This document shows, piece after piece, positions 9,222 through 18,315 of a stretch of 64,000 nucleotides of DNA (positions are counted from its first letter, which is position 1; each line of letters opens with the position of its first letter). This DNA is from an uncultured Holophagaceae bacterium. GTDB taxonomy: Bacteria > Acidobacteriota > Holophagae > Holophagales > Holophagaceae. The DNA is taken from the NCBI GenBank assembly GCA_903913215.1, contig CAIWKE010000023.1, forward strand, positions 1-64,000. Direction: 5' to 3'. A model generated the notes under the pieces. The model saw nothing but the letters and a program-made list of their open reading frames with translations, was not told the DNA's origin and searched no databases. A program made the translations under genes and the position numbers.

Positions 9222-9569
9222 ATGCGCGCCATCATGATCCCGCTGGCCCTGGCGGCCAGCCTCAGTCTCCCCCTGGCTGCGCAGACCGCGCGGTTCATCA
9301 AGGTCGACATCGTGTCCAAGACCATGCACGCCCACGCCAAGCACAAGGGCGTGGATGGCCCCACTGAGGTCCACGTGCGCATGCCCATCAGCCTGGCCAA
9401 GGGCGTCCTGGACATGGCTGGGGACAGCGAAATCAAGGTCAACGGCGAAGCCAGGCATGGTCTGAAGCCAGACCAGCTCCAGAAGCTCCTCTCGGACTCC
9501 AAGCCCGGGGATCTGCTCCTGGAAATCACCACGGACAAGGGCGATCACATCCGCGTCACCGTCGAGTAG
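9222..9569 (+). CDS. Small exported protein of unknown function
   Basis: A 115-residue protein with a clear signal peptide (AIMIPLALAASLSLPLAAQ). The mature part is short and charged, with a His-rich stretch (MHAHAKHKG) and a C-terminal segment SKPGDLLLEITTDKGDHIRVTVE of the kind seen in small beta-sandwich proteins. I do not recognise a family. AGGAGG lies seven bases before the ATG, and a strong terminator follows the stop. Confidence 0.7.
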   Translation: MRAIMIPLALAASLSLPLAAQTARFIKVDIVSKTMHAHAKHKGVDGPTEVHVRMPISLAKGVLDMAGDSEIKVNGEARHGLKPDQLQKLLSDSKPGDLLLEITTDKGDHIRVTVE

Positions 9570-9591
9570 CCGGGAGCCCGTCCGCGCAACC

Positions 9592-9613
9592 AAGCCCCGC
9601 TCCAGCGGGGCTT
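9592..9613 (+). terminator. Rho-independent terminator
   Basis: AAGCCCCGC, loop TCCA, GCGGGGCTT, followed by CTTTG. It lies 22 bases after the stop of the small exported protein gene. Confidence 0.9.
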
Positions 9614-9634
9614 CTTTGTGAAGGCCTCCCTGGA

Positions 9635-10045
9635 TTGATGGATAATCAGGCCATGGAATCCCTGACTGAACTCCGAGTGCGCTACGCCGAGACCGACGCC
9701 ATGGGCATCGTCCACCACGCGACCTACCCGGTCTGGATGGAGGTGGGCCGCAGCGACTTCCTGCGGACGCTGGGCCAGAGCTATGCGGAGTGGGAGGCGC
9801 AGGGTGTCCGCCTGGTCGTGAATGAGATCCGGGTGCGCTTCCGCTCCCCAGCCCTCTACGATGAGCTGATCCAGGTGCGCACCTACCTTCAGGAGGCCGG
9901 CCGTCGGAGGGTCACCTTCGGCTACCGTATCGAGCGCGAAGGGGTCCTCCTGGCCGAGGGCGAGAGCATCCACCTGGTGGCGGGCTCGGACAACCGCGCC
10001 CGGGTGCTGCCCGAGGAACTGCTGGCGCTGATCCGTCAGGAATAG
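9635..10045 (+). CDS. Acyl-CoA thioesterase (YbgC/FadM, 4HBT family)
   Basis: A 136-residue hotdog-fold thioesterase that hydrolyses acyl-CoA thioesters in the cytoplasm. The segment VRYAETDAMGIVHHATYPVW carries the catalytic Asp of the 4-hydroxybenzoyl-CoA thioesterase family and the following HH/Y pattern. The ending RVLPEELLALI is typical. The start could be the ATG at 9635 or the in-frame ATG at 9653; both leave the domain whole. The substrate chain length cannot be deduced. Confidence 0.9.
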   Translation: MMDNQAMESLTELRVRYAETDAMGIVHHATYPVWMEVGRSDFLRTLGQSYAEWEAQGVRLVVNEIRVRFRSPALYDELIQVRTYLQEAGRRRVTFGYRIEREGVLLAEGESIHLVAGSDNRARVLPEELLALIRQE

Positions 10046-10108
10046 GCCCAGGAGCGGCTTTGCCGCGAGTGTCCGCGTTAGTCTGCGCAGTGCAGAACTC
10101 CCGGACGG

Positions 10109-10735
10109 TTACCGGGCGCCCATGCAGTCGGACATGAGGGCCGTGAGGGCGACCATGACCCGCCGCCGGTCCTCGCTGAAGGCGTCTGTCTGGAAGCTCT
10201 GGAAGCTCACCAGCCCCGCCGGCCGGGGGCCCCAGCCCAGGGGCACGCCAAACCAGGTGTGGGGGATGAGGCCCGTGGCCTGCTCCGCCTCGGTCAGAAG
10301 GCTTCCGGCGGCGTGGCCCTCTTCCTGGGTCTTGAAGTAGACGGGGCGGCGCCCCGACAGCACCCGCTCCGAAAGGCCGATCCGGTCTGAGATGCGGCGC
10401 GAAGGGTGGTTCCGGGCCCGCCCACCCTCGTGGTAGAGCACGAACTGGAGCTGGTCCAGCTCCCAATCCGCTACGGCCACATAGAAGCAGGCCAGCCCCA
10501 GGGGCTTGAAGCAGACGTCAAGCAGATCCTGGCCCAGCTCCGCAGTTGCCTTGCCCGGCCGCATGCGCTCCAAGGCACCCAGCAGCAGGTTCCGATCTTC
10601 ATCCAGATGCCTGGCAAGCTCCTCGGCCCCTTCGACCCTGCCCTGGAGCCCTCGGCACTCGGATTCTAAATTCCGGAGCCGCTCCTCCCTTTGCTGGGTG
10701 GAGTCCTCCTGGAATTTCCCGCCGAAGAGACCCAT
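10109..10735 (-). CDS. Coiled-coil protein with GAF-like domain
   Basis: The 208-residue protein has an N-terminal coiled coil (about residues 8-60, REERLRNLESECRGL...) and a C-terminal region resembling a GAF sensor domain. The latter has the pattern GVPLG, GLVSFQS, FSEDRRRVMVALTALMS expected for the last strands and helix. There is no output domain, so it may act as a protein partner in signalling. This assignment rests on pattern only. It is transcribed divergently from cysS. Confidence 0.6.
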   Translation of the reverse strand: MGLFGGKFQEDSTQQREERLRNLESECRGLQGRVEGAEELARHLDEDRNLLLGALERMRPGKATAELGQDLLDVCFKPLGLACFYVAVADWELDQLQFVLYHEGGRARNHPSRRISDRIGLSERVLSGRRPVYFKTQEEGHAAGSLLTEAEQATGLIPHTWFGVPLGWGPRPAGLVSFQSFQTDAFSEDRRRVMVALTALMSDCMGAR

Positions 10736-10786
10736 CTAGGCACCCGGGGCTTTGGTTGAAAGGCGAAAAGATGGTTTCCTAGTTCC

Positions 10787-12238
10787 ATGAACAAGATGCA
10801 TCGGACTCTCTCGCTTTTCAACACTCTGACACGCCGGGTGGAGCCGGTGGTTCCCGTGGAGGAGGGGAAAATTTCCCTCTACACCTGCGGGCCCACCGTC
10901 TACAACTTTGCGCATATCGGAAATCTCCGAACCTTTCTCTTCCAGGACCTACTGAAACGGACCTTTCGTGCCGGTGGTTATGCCGTCACCCACTGCATGA
11001 ACATCACGGATGTCGAGGACAAGATCATCCGTGACTCCCAGGCAGGCCTGCCCGCCGAGGCCACCAACGAGCAGCGCCACGGAGCCATGACCGCCCTCAC
11101 GGAGCGTTTCACGGCGATCTTCCTGGATGACTTGGAGACCCTGCGCATCCAGAAGGCGGAATTCCTGCCCCGGGCCACGGCGTACATCGGGCAGATGATC
11201 CACCTGATTCAGGATCTGGAAGCCAAGGGCCTGGCCTACCCCCGCGAGGGCAGCGTCTACTACCGCATCGCTGGCCTGCCCCAGTATGGCTGTCTGGCCC
11301 ACCTGGACCGCGAAGGCATGCAGGCCGGTGCCTCCGTGGACGCCGACGAGTACGAGCGGGATTCGGTCACAGATTTCGTGCTGTGGAAGGCCGGCAAGCC
11401 AGGAGAGCCCTCCTGGGATAGCCCCTGGGGCCCGGGCCGTCCTGGCTGGCACATCGAGTGCTCGGCCATGGGCATGGAGCTGCTGGGCGAGCGGGTGGAC
11501 ATCCACAGCGGCGGCGTGGATCTGATCTTCCCCCACCACGAGAACGAGATCGCGCAGAGTGAGGGCTGTCTGGGCCACCGCTGGGTGAACCACTGGGTCC
11601 ACGGCGAGTTCCTCATGGTGGAAGGCCAGAAGATGGCCAAGAGCCTGGGGAATTTCTTCACTCTGCGGGACCTCATCGAGAAGGGCGTCGATCCGATCGC
11701 CCTGCGCTACGCCATCCAGAGCAACCACTACCGCAAGGTGCTGAACTTCAGCTTCGAGGGCCTACGGGCCGCGGAGAATTCCCTCAAGCGCATCCGCGCC
11801 TTCCGCAAGCGGATGGAGGGCGAGGGCCAGGGCGGCGGCGGCCCCTGGGCCGAGGCCCTGGTGCCCCTGGTCCGGCTGGAGCAGGCCCGCACAGAGTTCT
11901 GGGCCGCCATGGCCGATGACCTCAACACTCCGGAGGCCCTGGCCGCCCTCTTCACCCTCATCAGCGACCTGAACGCCCAGGATGACCATGTGGCACTCAC
12001 CCGCGACGAGCGGAACGCTGTGCTGGCCTTCCTGGACGAGGCTGATGCCATCTTCGCCGCCTGGCCCCAGGAGGCCGCCAGCCTGGACGCCGAGGTAGAG
12101 GCCTTCATCGAGGCCCGCCGCGCCGCCAAGGCCGCCAAGAACTGGGCCGAGGCCGACCGCGTGCGCGACCAGCTCAAGGCCCTGGGCATCGTCCTGGAGG
12201 ACCGCAAAGACGGTAGCGTGGGCTGGCGCAAGGGCTGA
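10787..12238 (+). CDS. cysS: Cysteinyl-tRNA synthetase
   Basis: A class I aminoacyl-tRNA synthetase that charges tRNA-Cys. The length of 483 residues is normal. The zinc/cysteine-binding YTCGPTVYN, the HIGH-type motif HIGN, and the KMSKS-type motif KMAKS (MVEGQKMAKSLGNFF) are all present, as are the Zn ligands in WHIECSAM and HHENEIAQSE. The C-terminal DALR-type helical domain and the final RVRDQLKALGIVLEDRKDG complete the protein. A second in-frame ATG three codons in is also possible. Confidence 0.98.
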   Translation: MNKMHRTLSLFNTLTRRVEPVVPVEEGKISLYTCGPTVYNFAHIGNLRTFLFQDLLKRTFRAGGYAVTHCMNITDVEDKIIRDSQAGLPAEATNEQRHGAMTALTERFTAIFLDDLETLRIQKAEFLPRATAYIGQMIHLIQDLEAKGLAYPREGSVYYRIAGLPQYGCLAHLDREGMQAGASVDADEYERDSVTDFVLWKAGKPGEPSWDSPWGPGRPGWHIECSAMGMELLGERVDIHSGGVDLIFPHHENEIAQSEGCLGHRWVNHWVHGEFLMVEGQKMAKSLGNFFTLRDLIEKGVDPIALRYAIQSNHYRKVLNFSFEGLRAAENSLKRIRAFRKRMEGEGQGGGGPWAEALVPLVRLEQARTEFWAAMADDLNTPEALAALFTLISDLNAQDDHVALTRDERNAVLAFLDEADAIFAAWPQEAASLDAEVEAFIEARRAAKAAKNWAEADRVRDQLKALGIVLEDRKDGSVGWRKG

Positions 12239-12264
12239 GTCGATCGTCCTGGTTCGGGAAAAGA

Positions 12265-12328
12265 CTCCCACGAGGGAAAAAGCAAAGGACACAAAGGCAG
12301 CGTGTTTGCCTTCGTGTCCTTCGTGGAG
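12265..12328. repeat. Intergenic inverted repeat (AAAGGACAC type)
   Basis: The left side AAAGGACACAAAGGCA pairs with TGCCTTCGTGTCCTTCGTGGAG around a short loop. It lies between cysS and the converging PstS-like gene and belongs in style to the intergenic repeat family. Confidence 0.7.
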
Positions 12329-12352
12329 ATCTTAAATCGACTGCTGGTAGGG

Positions 12353-13351
12353 CTACCGGCTCAGCCGCTTCAGCGCGATGGTGATGAACTCGGGAGGCCC
12401 GGGGAGGAGGCCCGAATCCGCCACAGCGGTCTGGCCTTCCTGGGTCAAGAGGAAGTGGATGATCTCGTTCACGGGGCCCGGCAGGGGGGCGCCGGGGGTG
12501 CGATTCACGTAGGCGTAGTAGAGACGGGGCATGGGGTAGCGGCTGGTGGTGATGTTGTCCTGGTTGGGGAACCGGGCATCCTCGCCATGGAAGGGCACCA
12601 CGGGCAGCACCTTGTTGGCGAAATACCAGGAAGCCATGGTGCCCACGGCGATGCCGGACTGATCGGTCATGACGGCCTCGGCCAGAGCGGAGGCATCATT
12701 GCGGGACTCGATGCCGGGCCGGAACTCGCCCTTCAGCATGGCCTTCTCGGCGAAGGAGGAACGGGTGGCTGTGCCCTCTTCGCGGGTGTAGGCGTTGATG
12801 GGCAGCTTGGACCACTCGCCCTTCAAGCCCAGGTCGCCCCAGACTGCGGCCGCCTGCTTGGCGCCGCCCAGGCGATCCTTGGAATAGATCGCATCCAGCT
12901 GCTCCATGGTGATGGAGGTCATGGGGTTGTTCTTGTTCACGAAGACGATGTTGGAGTCCAGGCAGACCGGGATGCGCATGGGCATGTAGCTGAACTTGGC
13001 TTGGAAGGCCTTGGTCTCTTCCGCCGTGAATTCCCGCCCCGTGATGATGAGCAGGGTGGAGCCGTCCAGCAGGCCCTTGATGGCGTCCTTGGTGAGTTTG
13101 GGACGGTAGATGAGATTCGCCTCCGGGTGGATCCGCTTGAACACGGCGCCCCACTCCTCACCGAGGTCCGAAAGTGATTCGGTGCCGATGAGGTCCAGGG
13201 GGCCCTTCACCTGGATGAGGGGTTCGTACTTCGGGATCGAGGTCGGAACCTTGGCCCGAGGCTGGGCCGACTGGGCCTGGAGCAGGCCGAGGCAGGTCAT
13301 GCCCGAGGCCAGGAGCAGGCTGGACACCAGGCGGGAGCGCAGGAAGGTCAT
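12353..13351 (-). CDS. PstS-like periplasmic substrate-binding protein
   Basis: A 332-residue exported protein (signal LVSSLLLASGMTCLGLLQAQ). It has the PBP-like_2 features of phosphate-binding proteins: an early GTESLSDLGEEW segment, the middle TREEGTATRSSF segment, and AVGTMASWYFA before a C-terminal RPLYYAYVNR-like strand (MPRLYYAYVNRTPG). No pst transporter genes adjoin it, so its ligand is uncertain. AAAGGA precedes the ATG. It diverges from a multiheme cytochrome gene across 315 bases. Confidence 0.82.
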   Translation of the reverse strand: MTFLRSRLVSSLLLASGMTCLGLLQAQSAQPRAKVPTSIPKYEPLIQVKGPLDLIGTESLSDLGEEWGAVFKRIHPEANLIYRPKLTKDAIKGLLDGSTLLIITGREFTAEETKAFQAKFSYMPMRIPVCLDSNIVFVNKNNPMTSITMEQLDAIYSKDRLGGAKQAAAVWGDLGLKGEWSKLPINAYTREEGTATRSSFAEKAMLKGEFRPGIESRNDASALAEAVMTDQSGIAVGTMASWYFANKVLPVVPFHGEDARFPNQDNITTSRYPMPRLYYAYVNRTPGAPLPGPVNEIIHFLLTQEGQTAVADSGLLPGPPEFITIALKRLSR

Positions 13352-13666
13352 GGGAATCCTTTAAGTAAATTCTCGCAGGAAAAAAGTGCGGTCCACGCAG
13401 ACGAGCTGTGCTGGGTGCATTGAGAGGCGGGATGCCGAAATAATAAAAGCCCCGCGGGTCATGATCGTACACCCGTCCTAGGGCCACTCCCCTCCAGGGG
13501 GACTGGAAAAGTGATGGCGATCACGCGGATCTTTCCAAGTGCCAACAATAGTTGCTGCGAGTTCACCACAACCGCCTCCTGCGGCCCCAACCCACAGCAA
13601 GCTGCGGTTAGACTTTTCTACCCACCCGCCACCGCCCCGCCCCTCCAGCGTTGCTCAAGGATCTCC
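13352..13666. other. Divergent intergenic region (no gene)
   Basis: Between the PstS-like gene (minus) and the cytochrome gene (plus). A TGCGGTTAGACT segment at 13603-13614 is a plausible -10 region for the cytochrome gene and recurs before exbD at 59153-59164. A 52-codon open extension upstream of the cytochrome signal peptide looks noncoding. Nothing else is supported. Confidence 0.5.
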
Positions 13667-14014
13667 ATGACCCGCCTGCCCCGCCCTCTGCTGCTCCTGT
13701 GCGGCCTGCTGCTCAGCCTGCCCCTGGCGGCCCAGGGTCACGCCCTGCCTGCTCACCATGCCAAGGCCGGCCTGCATTGCTTCGACTGCCACCAGGAGGA
13801 AAAACCCACCAAAAAGGCGGTGGCCTCGGAATCCTGCATGACCTGCCATGGGGACTACCCGGCCATGAAGGCCTTCACCAAGGATGCCAAGCCTAATCCC
13901 CACGACTCACACCTCGGTGAGATCGCCTGCACCGAGTGTCACCATCAGCACAGCAAGCCCGTGGTGAAGTGCCTGGAGTGCCACGAAGGCAAGTTCAAGT
14001 TCAATATCCGCTAA
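13667..14014 (+). CDS. Periplasmic tetraheme cytochrome c (c3 type)
   Basis: A 115-residue protein with signal peptide (LLLLCGLLLSLPLAAQ) and four CxxCH heme sites: CFDCH (38-42), CMTCH (57-61), CTECH (88-92) and CLECH (102-106), plus extra His (HAxxHHAK, DSHLGE, HHQH) able to be distal ligands. This fits the small tetraheme c3-like cytochromes that move electrons in the periplasm, such as the domain found in flavocytochrome c3. The start at 13667 places the signal peptide first. The 3' end overlaps the convergent GT9 gene by 14 bases. Confidence 0.9.
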   Translation: MTRLPRPLLLLCGLLLSLPLAAQGHALPAHHAKAGLHCFDCHQEEKPTKKAVASESCMTCHGDYPAMKAFTKDAKPNPHDSHLGEIACTECHHQHSKPVVKCLECHEGKFKFNIR

Positions 14015-14984
14015 GCGCCGCGGCGACCCTTTCGGGGCTTAGCTCCTCCAGACACTGGCGCCGCTGGCAGGCCCGCTCCCGGCAGGGGGAACAGCTGATG
14101 CCCGTGCGCAACACTGCTCCGGCACTGGCAGGGAGGCCGGCCACCATAGGATCGCTGGAGCCGAAAAGGGCCAAGACCGGCACCCCCAGCACCACGGCCA
14201 GATGCAGCAGGCCCGTATCCGGGGCGATAACCCGGTCCGCCTGGCGCAGGGTCGATGCCAGCTGCCAGAACCCCAAAGGGGGCAAGGCAGGCACCCCGCT
14301 GGCCTGGGGCAGCCAGTCCCGCAGCTCCTTTTCCTCAGGGCCCAGGGACCAGCGCAGCTCGCAGTGGGACTTCAGCTGGGCAGCCAGACGGAGCCAGTGG
14401 TGGAGGGGCCAGCGCTTGATGGCGCCCCGCCGGGAGGCACCGGGCACCAGGACGATGCGAGGCTGGGCGGACTGCGTCCAGATGGCGCCCGCATCGGGCA
14501 AGGGCAGGTCCTTCAGCACAGGACGAAAGGCCCCCAGCCCCGTCTGCCCGCGGCTGCGCCCGAAGGCCTCGGCGAGGTCCAGGGCCTGGCAGTAGCGGGT
14601 CTTGAGCGCGAAGGGCAGTGGATGAGTCTGCAGGGATCCCGCGAACTCCTTAGTGACCCCATCGCCCCAGCGCTCCGTCAGGCCCGCCAGCCTGGGGATG
14701 AGGGCCGCCTTGAGGATGCCGTGAAAGTCCAGGCTGGCCTCGGCGCCCTGCACCTGGGCTGCCACTCGCCGCAGTTCACCCAGGGCCTGGAGGGGGTTGG
14801 ATAGGCGCTTCCTCCGCACCAGCACAGGTTCCAGCCAGGGCAGGGGCTCCAACAGAAAGGCGTGGCGGTCCTCCACCACAGCCCTGAAGCGGGCCTCCGG
14901 GAAGGCCTCGTGCAGGTTCACCCAGGCGGGCAATACCCGCAGGATGTCGCCGAGCGCCGAGAGCCGAAGGAGAATCAGATCCAT
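14001..14984 (-). CDS. Glycosyltransferase family 9 (LPS heptosyltransferase-like)
   Basis: A 327-residue GT-B fold enzyme. The N-terminal ILLRLSALGDILRVLPAW motif is the family signature. The C-terminal nucleotide-sugar site has VLVPGASRRGAIKRWP and IAPDTGLLHLAVVLGVPVLALFG. The family adds heptose to the LPS inner core at the cytoplasmic face of the inner membrane; the exact donor is unknown. A Cys-rich tail (ISCSPCRERACQRRQCL) is common in this family. It points towards, and overlaps, the cytochrome gene. Confidence 0.9.
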   Translation of the reverse strand: MDLILLRLSALGDILRVLPAWVNLHEAFPEARFRAVVEDRHAFLLEPLPWLEPVLVRRKRLSNPLQALGELRRVAAQVQGAEASLDFHGILKAALIPRLAGLTERWGDGVTKEFAGSLQTHPLPFALKTRYCQALDLAEAFGRSRGQTGLGAFRPVLKDLPLPDAGAIWTQSAQPRIVLVPGASRRGAIKRWPLHHWLRLAAQLKSHCELRWSLGPEEKELRDWLPQASGVPALPPLGFWQLASTLRQADRVIAPDTGLLHLAVVLGVPVLALFGSSDPMVAGLPASAGAVLRTGISCSPCRERACQRRQCLEELSPERVAAALSGY

Positions 14985-15110
14985 TGCCCCATGCTATTCG
15001 CAGACCTCTTAAGCTCACACTTTTCCCTCGGGACTAGCCAATCCGGGGGGTTGCCGGGAGAATGGATCTTTTCCCCTGGGGACCACCCCTTTTCACGCCT
15101 GGTCGAACCG

Positions 15111-15995
15111 ATGCGCACAGCCTCCCTCCTTTCCCTCCTCCTTGCCCCTGTGGCCCTCGTGGCGCAGGCCCCGGCCCCGGCGCTCAGCCTGGGTGAGCGG
15201 GTGAAGGCCGAGCGTCCAGCCATCGACAAGCTGATGGCCGAGTTCAGCTTCGCCGAGGCCCGGAAACGCGCGGAGGCGCTCCTGCCCGCCGCCCGTCCCG
15301 TCTTTGACAAGAAGGACAACAGCACCATGGTTGCGAGTTGCGGCGTCTTCCTGGAGACCGCCGAGGCCTATCGCCTGGCCGTGGAGACCTGTGACTCCGC
15401 CGGGGCCTGGGAAAAGGCCCTCGAATACGCCAAGGTGGCCCAGGGCTTGGCCAAGGAGTGCTACGGGAACATCAAGGAGCCCTTCACCCAGACCGTGGGC
15501 GGCTACAACCAGCTGGAAGCCCGGGCCAAGCAGGTCCTGGCGGAAAATGCGGACCGAATCAAGGAACTGAAAGCCAAGACCACCCTGGACGCCGGCGAGC
15601 GCCAGGAGCTGGACCTGGCCAACAGCGTCGAGAAGGAAGTGCCTGAGAACGCCAAGTGGGCCAAGTTCTTCCAGACATACCTGGACGTGGCCAAGCGCGA
15701 CAGCGCCTCCTACGACCCCCTCGTGAAGGTCATGGAGGACAAGCTCAAGAGCGAAACCGACCAGGTTGCAGCTTATGTGGCCGGCAAGGGCGAGGTCACC
15801 AAGTGGGTGGAGGCCGTGGTTTCCACGCCCGCCTATCTGGAAGCCCAGGGCGACAAGGCCGGTCAGGCCCGCTGGCTCTTCCGCCTGGCCACCCTGGATC
15901 CCGACAGCAAGAAGGTCCAGCACCAGCTCGACATCCTCTTTGGCCGGGCCTCCGCCCCCTCGGCCAAGCCCACCAAGAAGGGAAAGAAGGGCTGA
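15111..15995 (+). CDS. Exported helical protein of unknown function
   Basis: A 294-residue protein with signal peptide (ASLLSLLLAPVALVAQ). The mature part is nearly all helix-forming, rich in Ala, Lys and Glu, with a TPR-like alternation (FAEARKRAEALLPAAR, WEKALEYAKVAQGLAKE) and a basic tail (KPTKKGKKG). I do not recognise a family. The start at 15111 is chosen because the signal peptide begins there; the open frame runs further upstream into noncoding sequence. rnr follows after 28 bases and may be co-transcribed. Confidence 0.7.
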   Translation: MRTASLLSLLLAPVALVAQAPAPALSLGERVKAERPAIDKLMAEFSFAEARKRAEALLPAARPVFDKKDNSTMVASCGVFLETAEAYRLAVETCDSAGAWEKALEYAKVAQGLAKECYGNIKEPFTQTVGGYNQLEARAKQVLAENADRIKELKAKTTLDAGERQELDLANSVEKEVPENAKWAKFFQTYLDVAKRDSASYDPLVKVMEDKLKSETDQVAAYVAGKGEVTKWVEAVVSTPAYLEAQGDKAGQARWLFRLATLDPDSKKVQHQLDILFGRASAPSAKPTKKGKKG

Positions 15996-16023
15996 TCCTG
16001 TCCGGGGCCTGTACCCTGAGGAC

Positions 16024-18315
16024 ATGAGCCGCCGTACCTCCTCCCGTATTCCTGCCCGCGCCCCAGCCCGCACCCCTGACCGGCGGGAAGGCCGTGCCCC
16101 CCAACCAGCCGCCCGCCCCCTGCCCCAGGGACTGCGTCCCTTTGAGTCCTTCGAAGCCACCTTCCTGGGCCACCCCGAGGGAGCCGGAGGCTTCCTGCGC
16201 CTGGTGGGTGTGCCCCGCACGGGCCAGGACCTGCTGGTGGACTGGCGCGACGCTCATGGCGCCATCCACGGCGACCGCGTGGTGGCAGAGCTCTGTGGCG
16301 AAGGCTGGGACGGCCGCCTCAAAGCCCGGGTGCTGGAGGTCAAGGGCCGCGGGGACATCCCCCTGCCCGGCACCCTCCAGAAGCAGCCCTGGGGCTGGCG
16401 CGTGGTGCCCCTGGAGCCCCGCCTGGGCCAGATCATCTCGGTGCCCCCCACGGACCTGGCCGAGGACGGCGAGCTCGTGAGCGTGAAGCTGGACGCAGAT
16501 CCCAATCAGAAGCAGCTGCGCGGCGTGGTGGTGGCCCGCCTGGGCAAAACGACCGACCTCAAGATCGAGAACCGCCTCACGGCCGCCCTCTTCAACCTGC
16601 GCACCACCTTCCCCGACGCGGTGATGACCGAGTTGGCACCCTTCCCCACCAGCATCCCCGAGGCGTGGGTCAAGGGCAGAGATGACGTGCGCCAAACCCT
16701 CACCTGCACCGTGGATCCCCCCACGGCCAAGGACTTCGACGACGCCATCAGCCTGGAGGTGCTGCCCAAGTCCGAGGGCGGCGGCTGGCTCCTGGGCGTC
16801 CACATCGCAGACGTGAGCCACTACGTGGCCGAAGGCGGCCCCCTGGACGAGGAGGCCCGCCTGCGGGGCACCTCCATCTACTTCCCAGACGAGGCCATCC
16901 CCATGATTCCCGAGCGCCTCAGCGGGGACCTCTGCAGCCTGCGCGAGGGGGTGGATCGCCTCACCATGACCGCCTGGCTGACCCTTTCGCCGGACCTGCA
17001 CGTGGTGGAGACCCGCCTCAGCGAGAGCGTCATCCGCAGCGCCAAGCGCCTCACCTATGACGAGGTGAAGGAGGCCTGCCTGGACCTCTCCGCGGCCAAG
17101 CGGGCGGACTTCGGGCCGGAGCTGTGCGCCCTCCTGGACGAGGCCCTGGCCCTATCCAGGCGCCTTACCCAAGCCCGCCTGGGCCGCGGCGCCATGAACC
17201 TGGACACCGAAGAGGCCGAGTACATCTTCGACGCGGAGGGCCGCCCCATCGACGCCCGCCGCTACCCCCGCCACGACGCCCACCGCATGATCGAGGAGTT
17301 CATGCTCATGGCCAACGAGGCCGTGGCCAGCTTCTTCACCCGCAAGAAAATCCCCACCATCTACCGCATTCATGACGAGCCCGATGCCCTGAAACTGGAG
17401 GTCTTCGCGGAGGTGGCCCGCACCTTCGGCCTGCTCAAAGCCAAGGAGGTGCCCACCCCGGAGCACCTCAACGCCATGCTGGACAAGATCCGCGGCGGCC
17501 CCCTGGAGGCCATGATCAACACCCTGCTGCTGCGCAGCCTCAAACGGGCCGAATACAGCGCCGACAACATCGGCCACTCGGGCCTGGCCCTCCAGGACTA
17601 CCTGCACTTCACCAGCCCCATCCGCCGCTACCCGGACCTGCTGGTCCACCGCCTCCTGCGCAGGGTACTGCGCGGCGAGCGCCTGCCCGAGGGGCTGCAC
17701 AGCCAGTTGGCGGTGCTGGCCAAGGGCGCCAGCGACTGCGAGCAGAAGGCCACCGAGGCCGAGCGGGAGAACGACAAGTGGAAGGCCTGCCTCCTCATGA
17801 AGGAGCGCGTCGGCCAGCGCTTCAAGGGCCGCGTGCAGGGCTTCTCCGCCAAGGTGGTGTTCATCACCCTGGACTCGCCCTTCGTGGAGGTGGGGGTGCC
17901 CCTGGCGGCCCTGGGGGGCAACTTCTGGGTTGACGAGCACCGCACCAAGGCCACAGGCCAGCGGGGCACCGCGGTGCTCACCATCGGTGATGCCGTGGAA
18001 GTGGAGATCACGGCCGTGGACGAGAACCTGCGCCGCATCAGCGCCTGGGTGCTGGAAGCCAAGGGCCAGGACGCCCACGGCAAGGCCTTCACCTTTGCCC
18101 CTGTGCTCGCAGCGCCTGCGAAGCTGCAGGAAGGGGACCTCGAAAAGCCCCGTCGCGGCCGCAGCTCCTCCGCAGAACCCAAGGGCCGCCGCGACGCCGC
18201 CCCCAAGGGTCGGCCCCCCAAGAAGGCCCGGGTGGCCACTGGGAAGTCCCGCGAAGCCTCGCCCAGGCCGCCGAAGGGCAGTGTACGCGGCACAGGCAAG
18301 CGGAAGGCCCGGTGA
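16024..18315 (+). CDS. rnr: Ribonuclease R
   Basis: A 763-residue 3'-5' exoribonuclease of the RNB family that degrades structured RNA. After a basic N-terminus it has cold-shock domains (about 40-200), the RNB catalytic domain with DPPTAKDFDDAI (the Asp cluster that binds metal) and VHIADVSHYV, HRMIEEFMLMANEA, YRIHDEPD and the FTSPIRRYPDLLVHR motif, then an S1 domain (about 590-680). The C-terminus is a long Lys/Arg/Pro-rich tail. The ATG at 16024 is preferred over an upstream extension through the previous gene. Confidence 0.96.
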   Translation: MSRRTSSRIPARAPARTPDRREGRAPQPAARPLPQGLRPFESFEATFLGHPEGAGGFLRLVGVPRTGQDLLVDWRDAHGAIHGDRVVAELCGEGWDGRLKARVLEVKGRGDIPLPGTLQKQPWGWRVVPLEPRLGQIISVPPTDLAEDGELVSVKLDADPNQKQLRGVVVARLGKTTDLKIENRLTAALFNLRTTFPDAVMTELAPFPTSIPEAWVKGRDDVRQTLTCTVDPPTAKDFDDAISLEVLPKSEGGGWLLGVHIADVSHYVAEGGPLDEEARLRGTSIYFPDEAIPMIPERLSGDLCSLREGVDRLTMTAWLTLSPDLHVVETRLSESVIRSAKRLTYDEVKEACLDLSAAKRADFGPELCALLDEALALSRRLTQARLGRGAMNLDTEEAEYIFDAEGRPIDARRYPRHDAHRMIEEFMLMANEAVASFFTRKKIPTIYRIHDEPDALKLEVFAEVARTFGLLKAKEVPTPEHLNAMLDKIRGGPLEAMINTLLLRSLKRAEYSADNIGHSGLALQDYLHFTSPIRRYPDLLVHRLLRRVLRGERLPEGLHSQLAVLAKGASDCEQKATEAERENDKWKACLLMKERVGQRFKGRVQGFSAKVVFITLDSPFVEVGVPLAALGGNFWVDEHRTKATGQRGTAVLTIGDAVEVEITAVDENLRRISAWVLEAKGQDAHGKAFTFAPVLAAPAKLQEGDLEKPRRGRSSSAEPKGRRDAAPKGRPPKKARVATGKSREASPRPPKGSVRGTGKRKAR

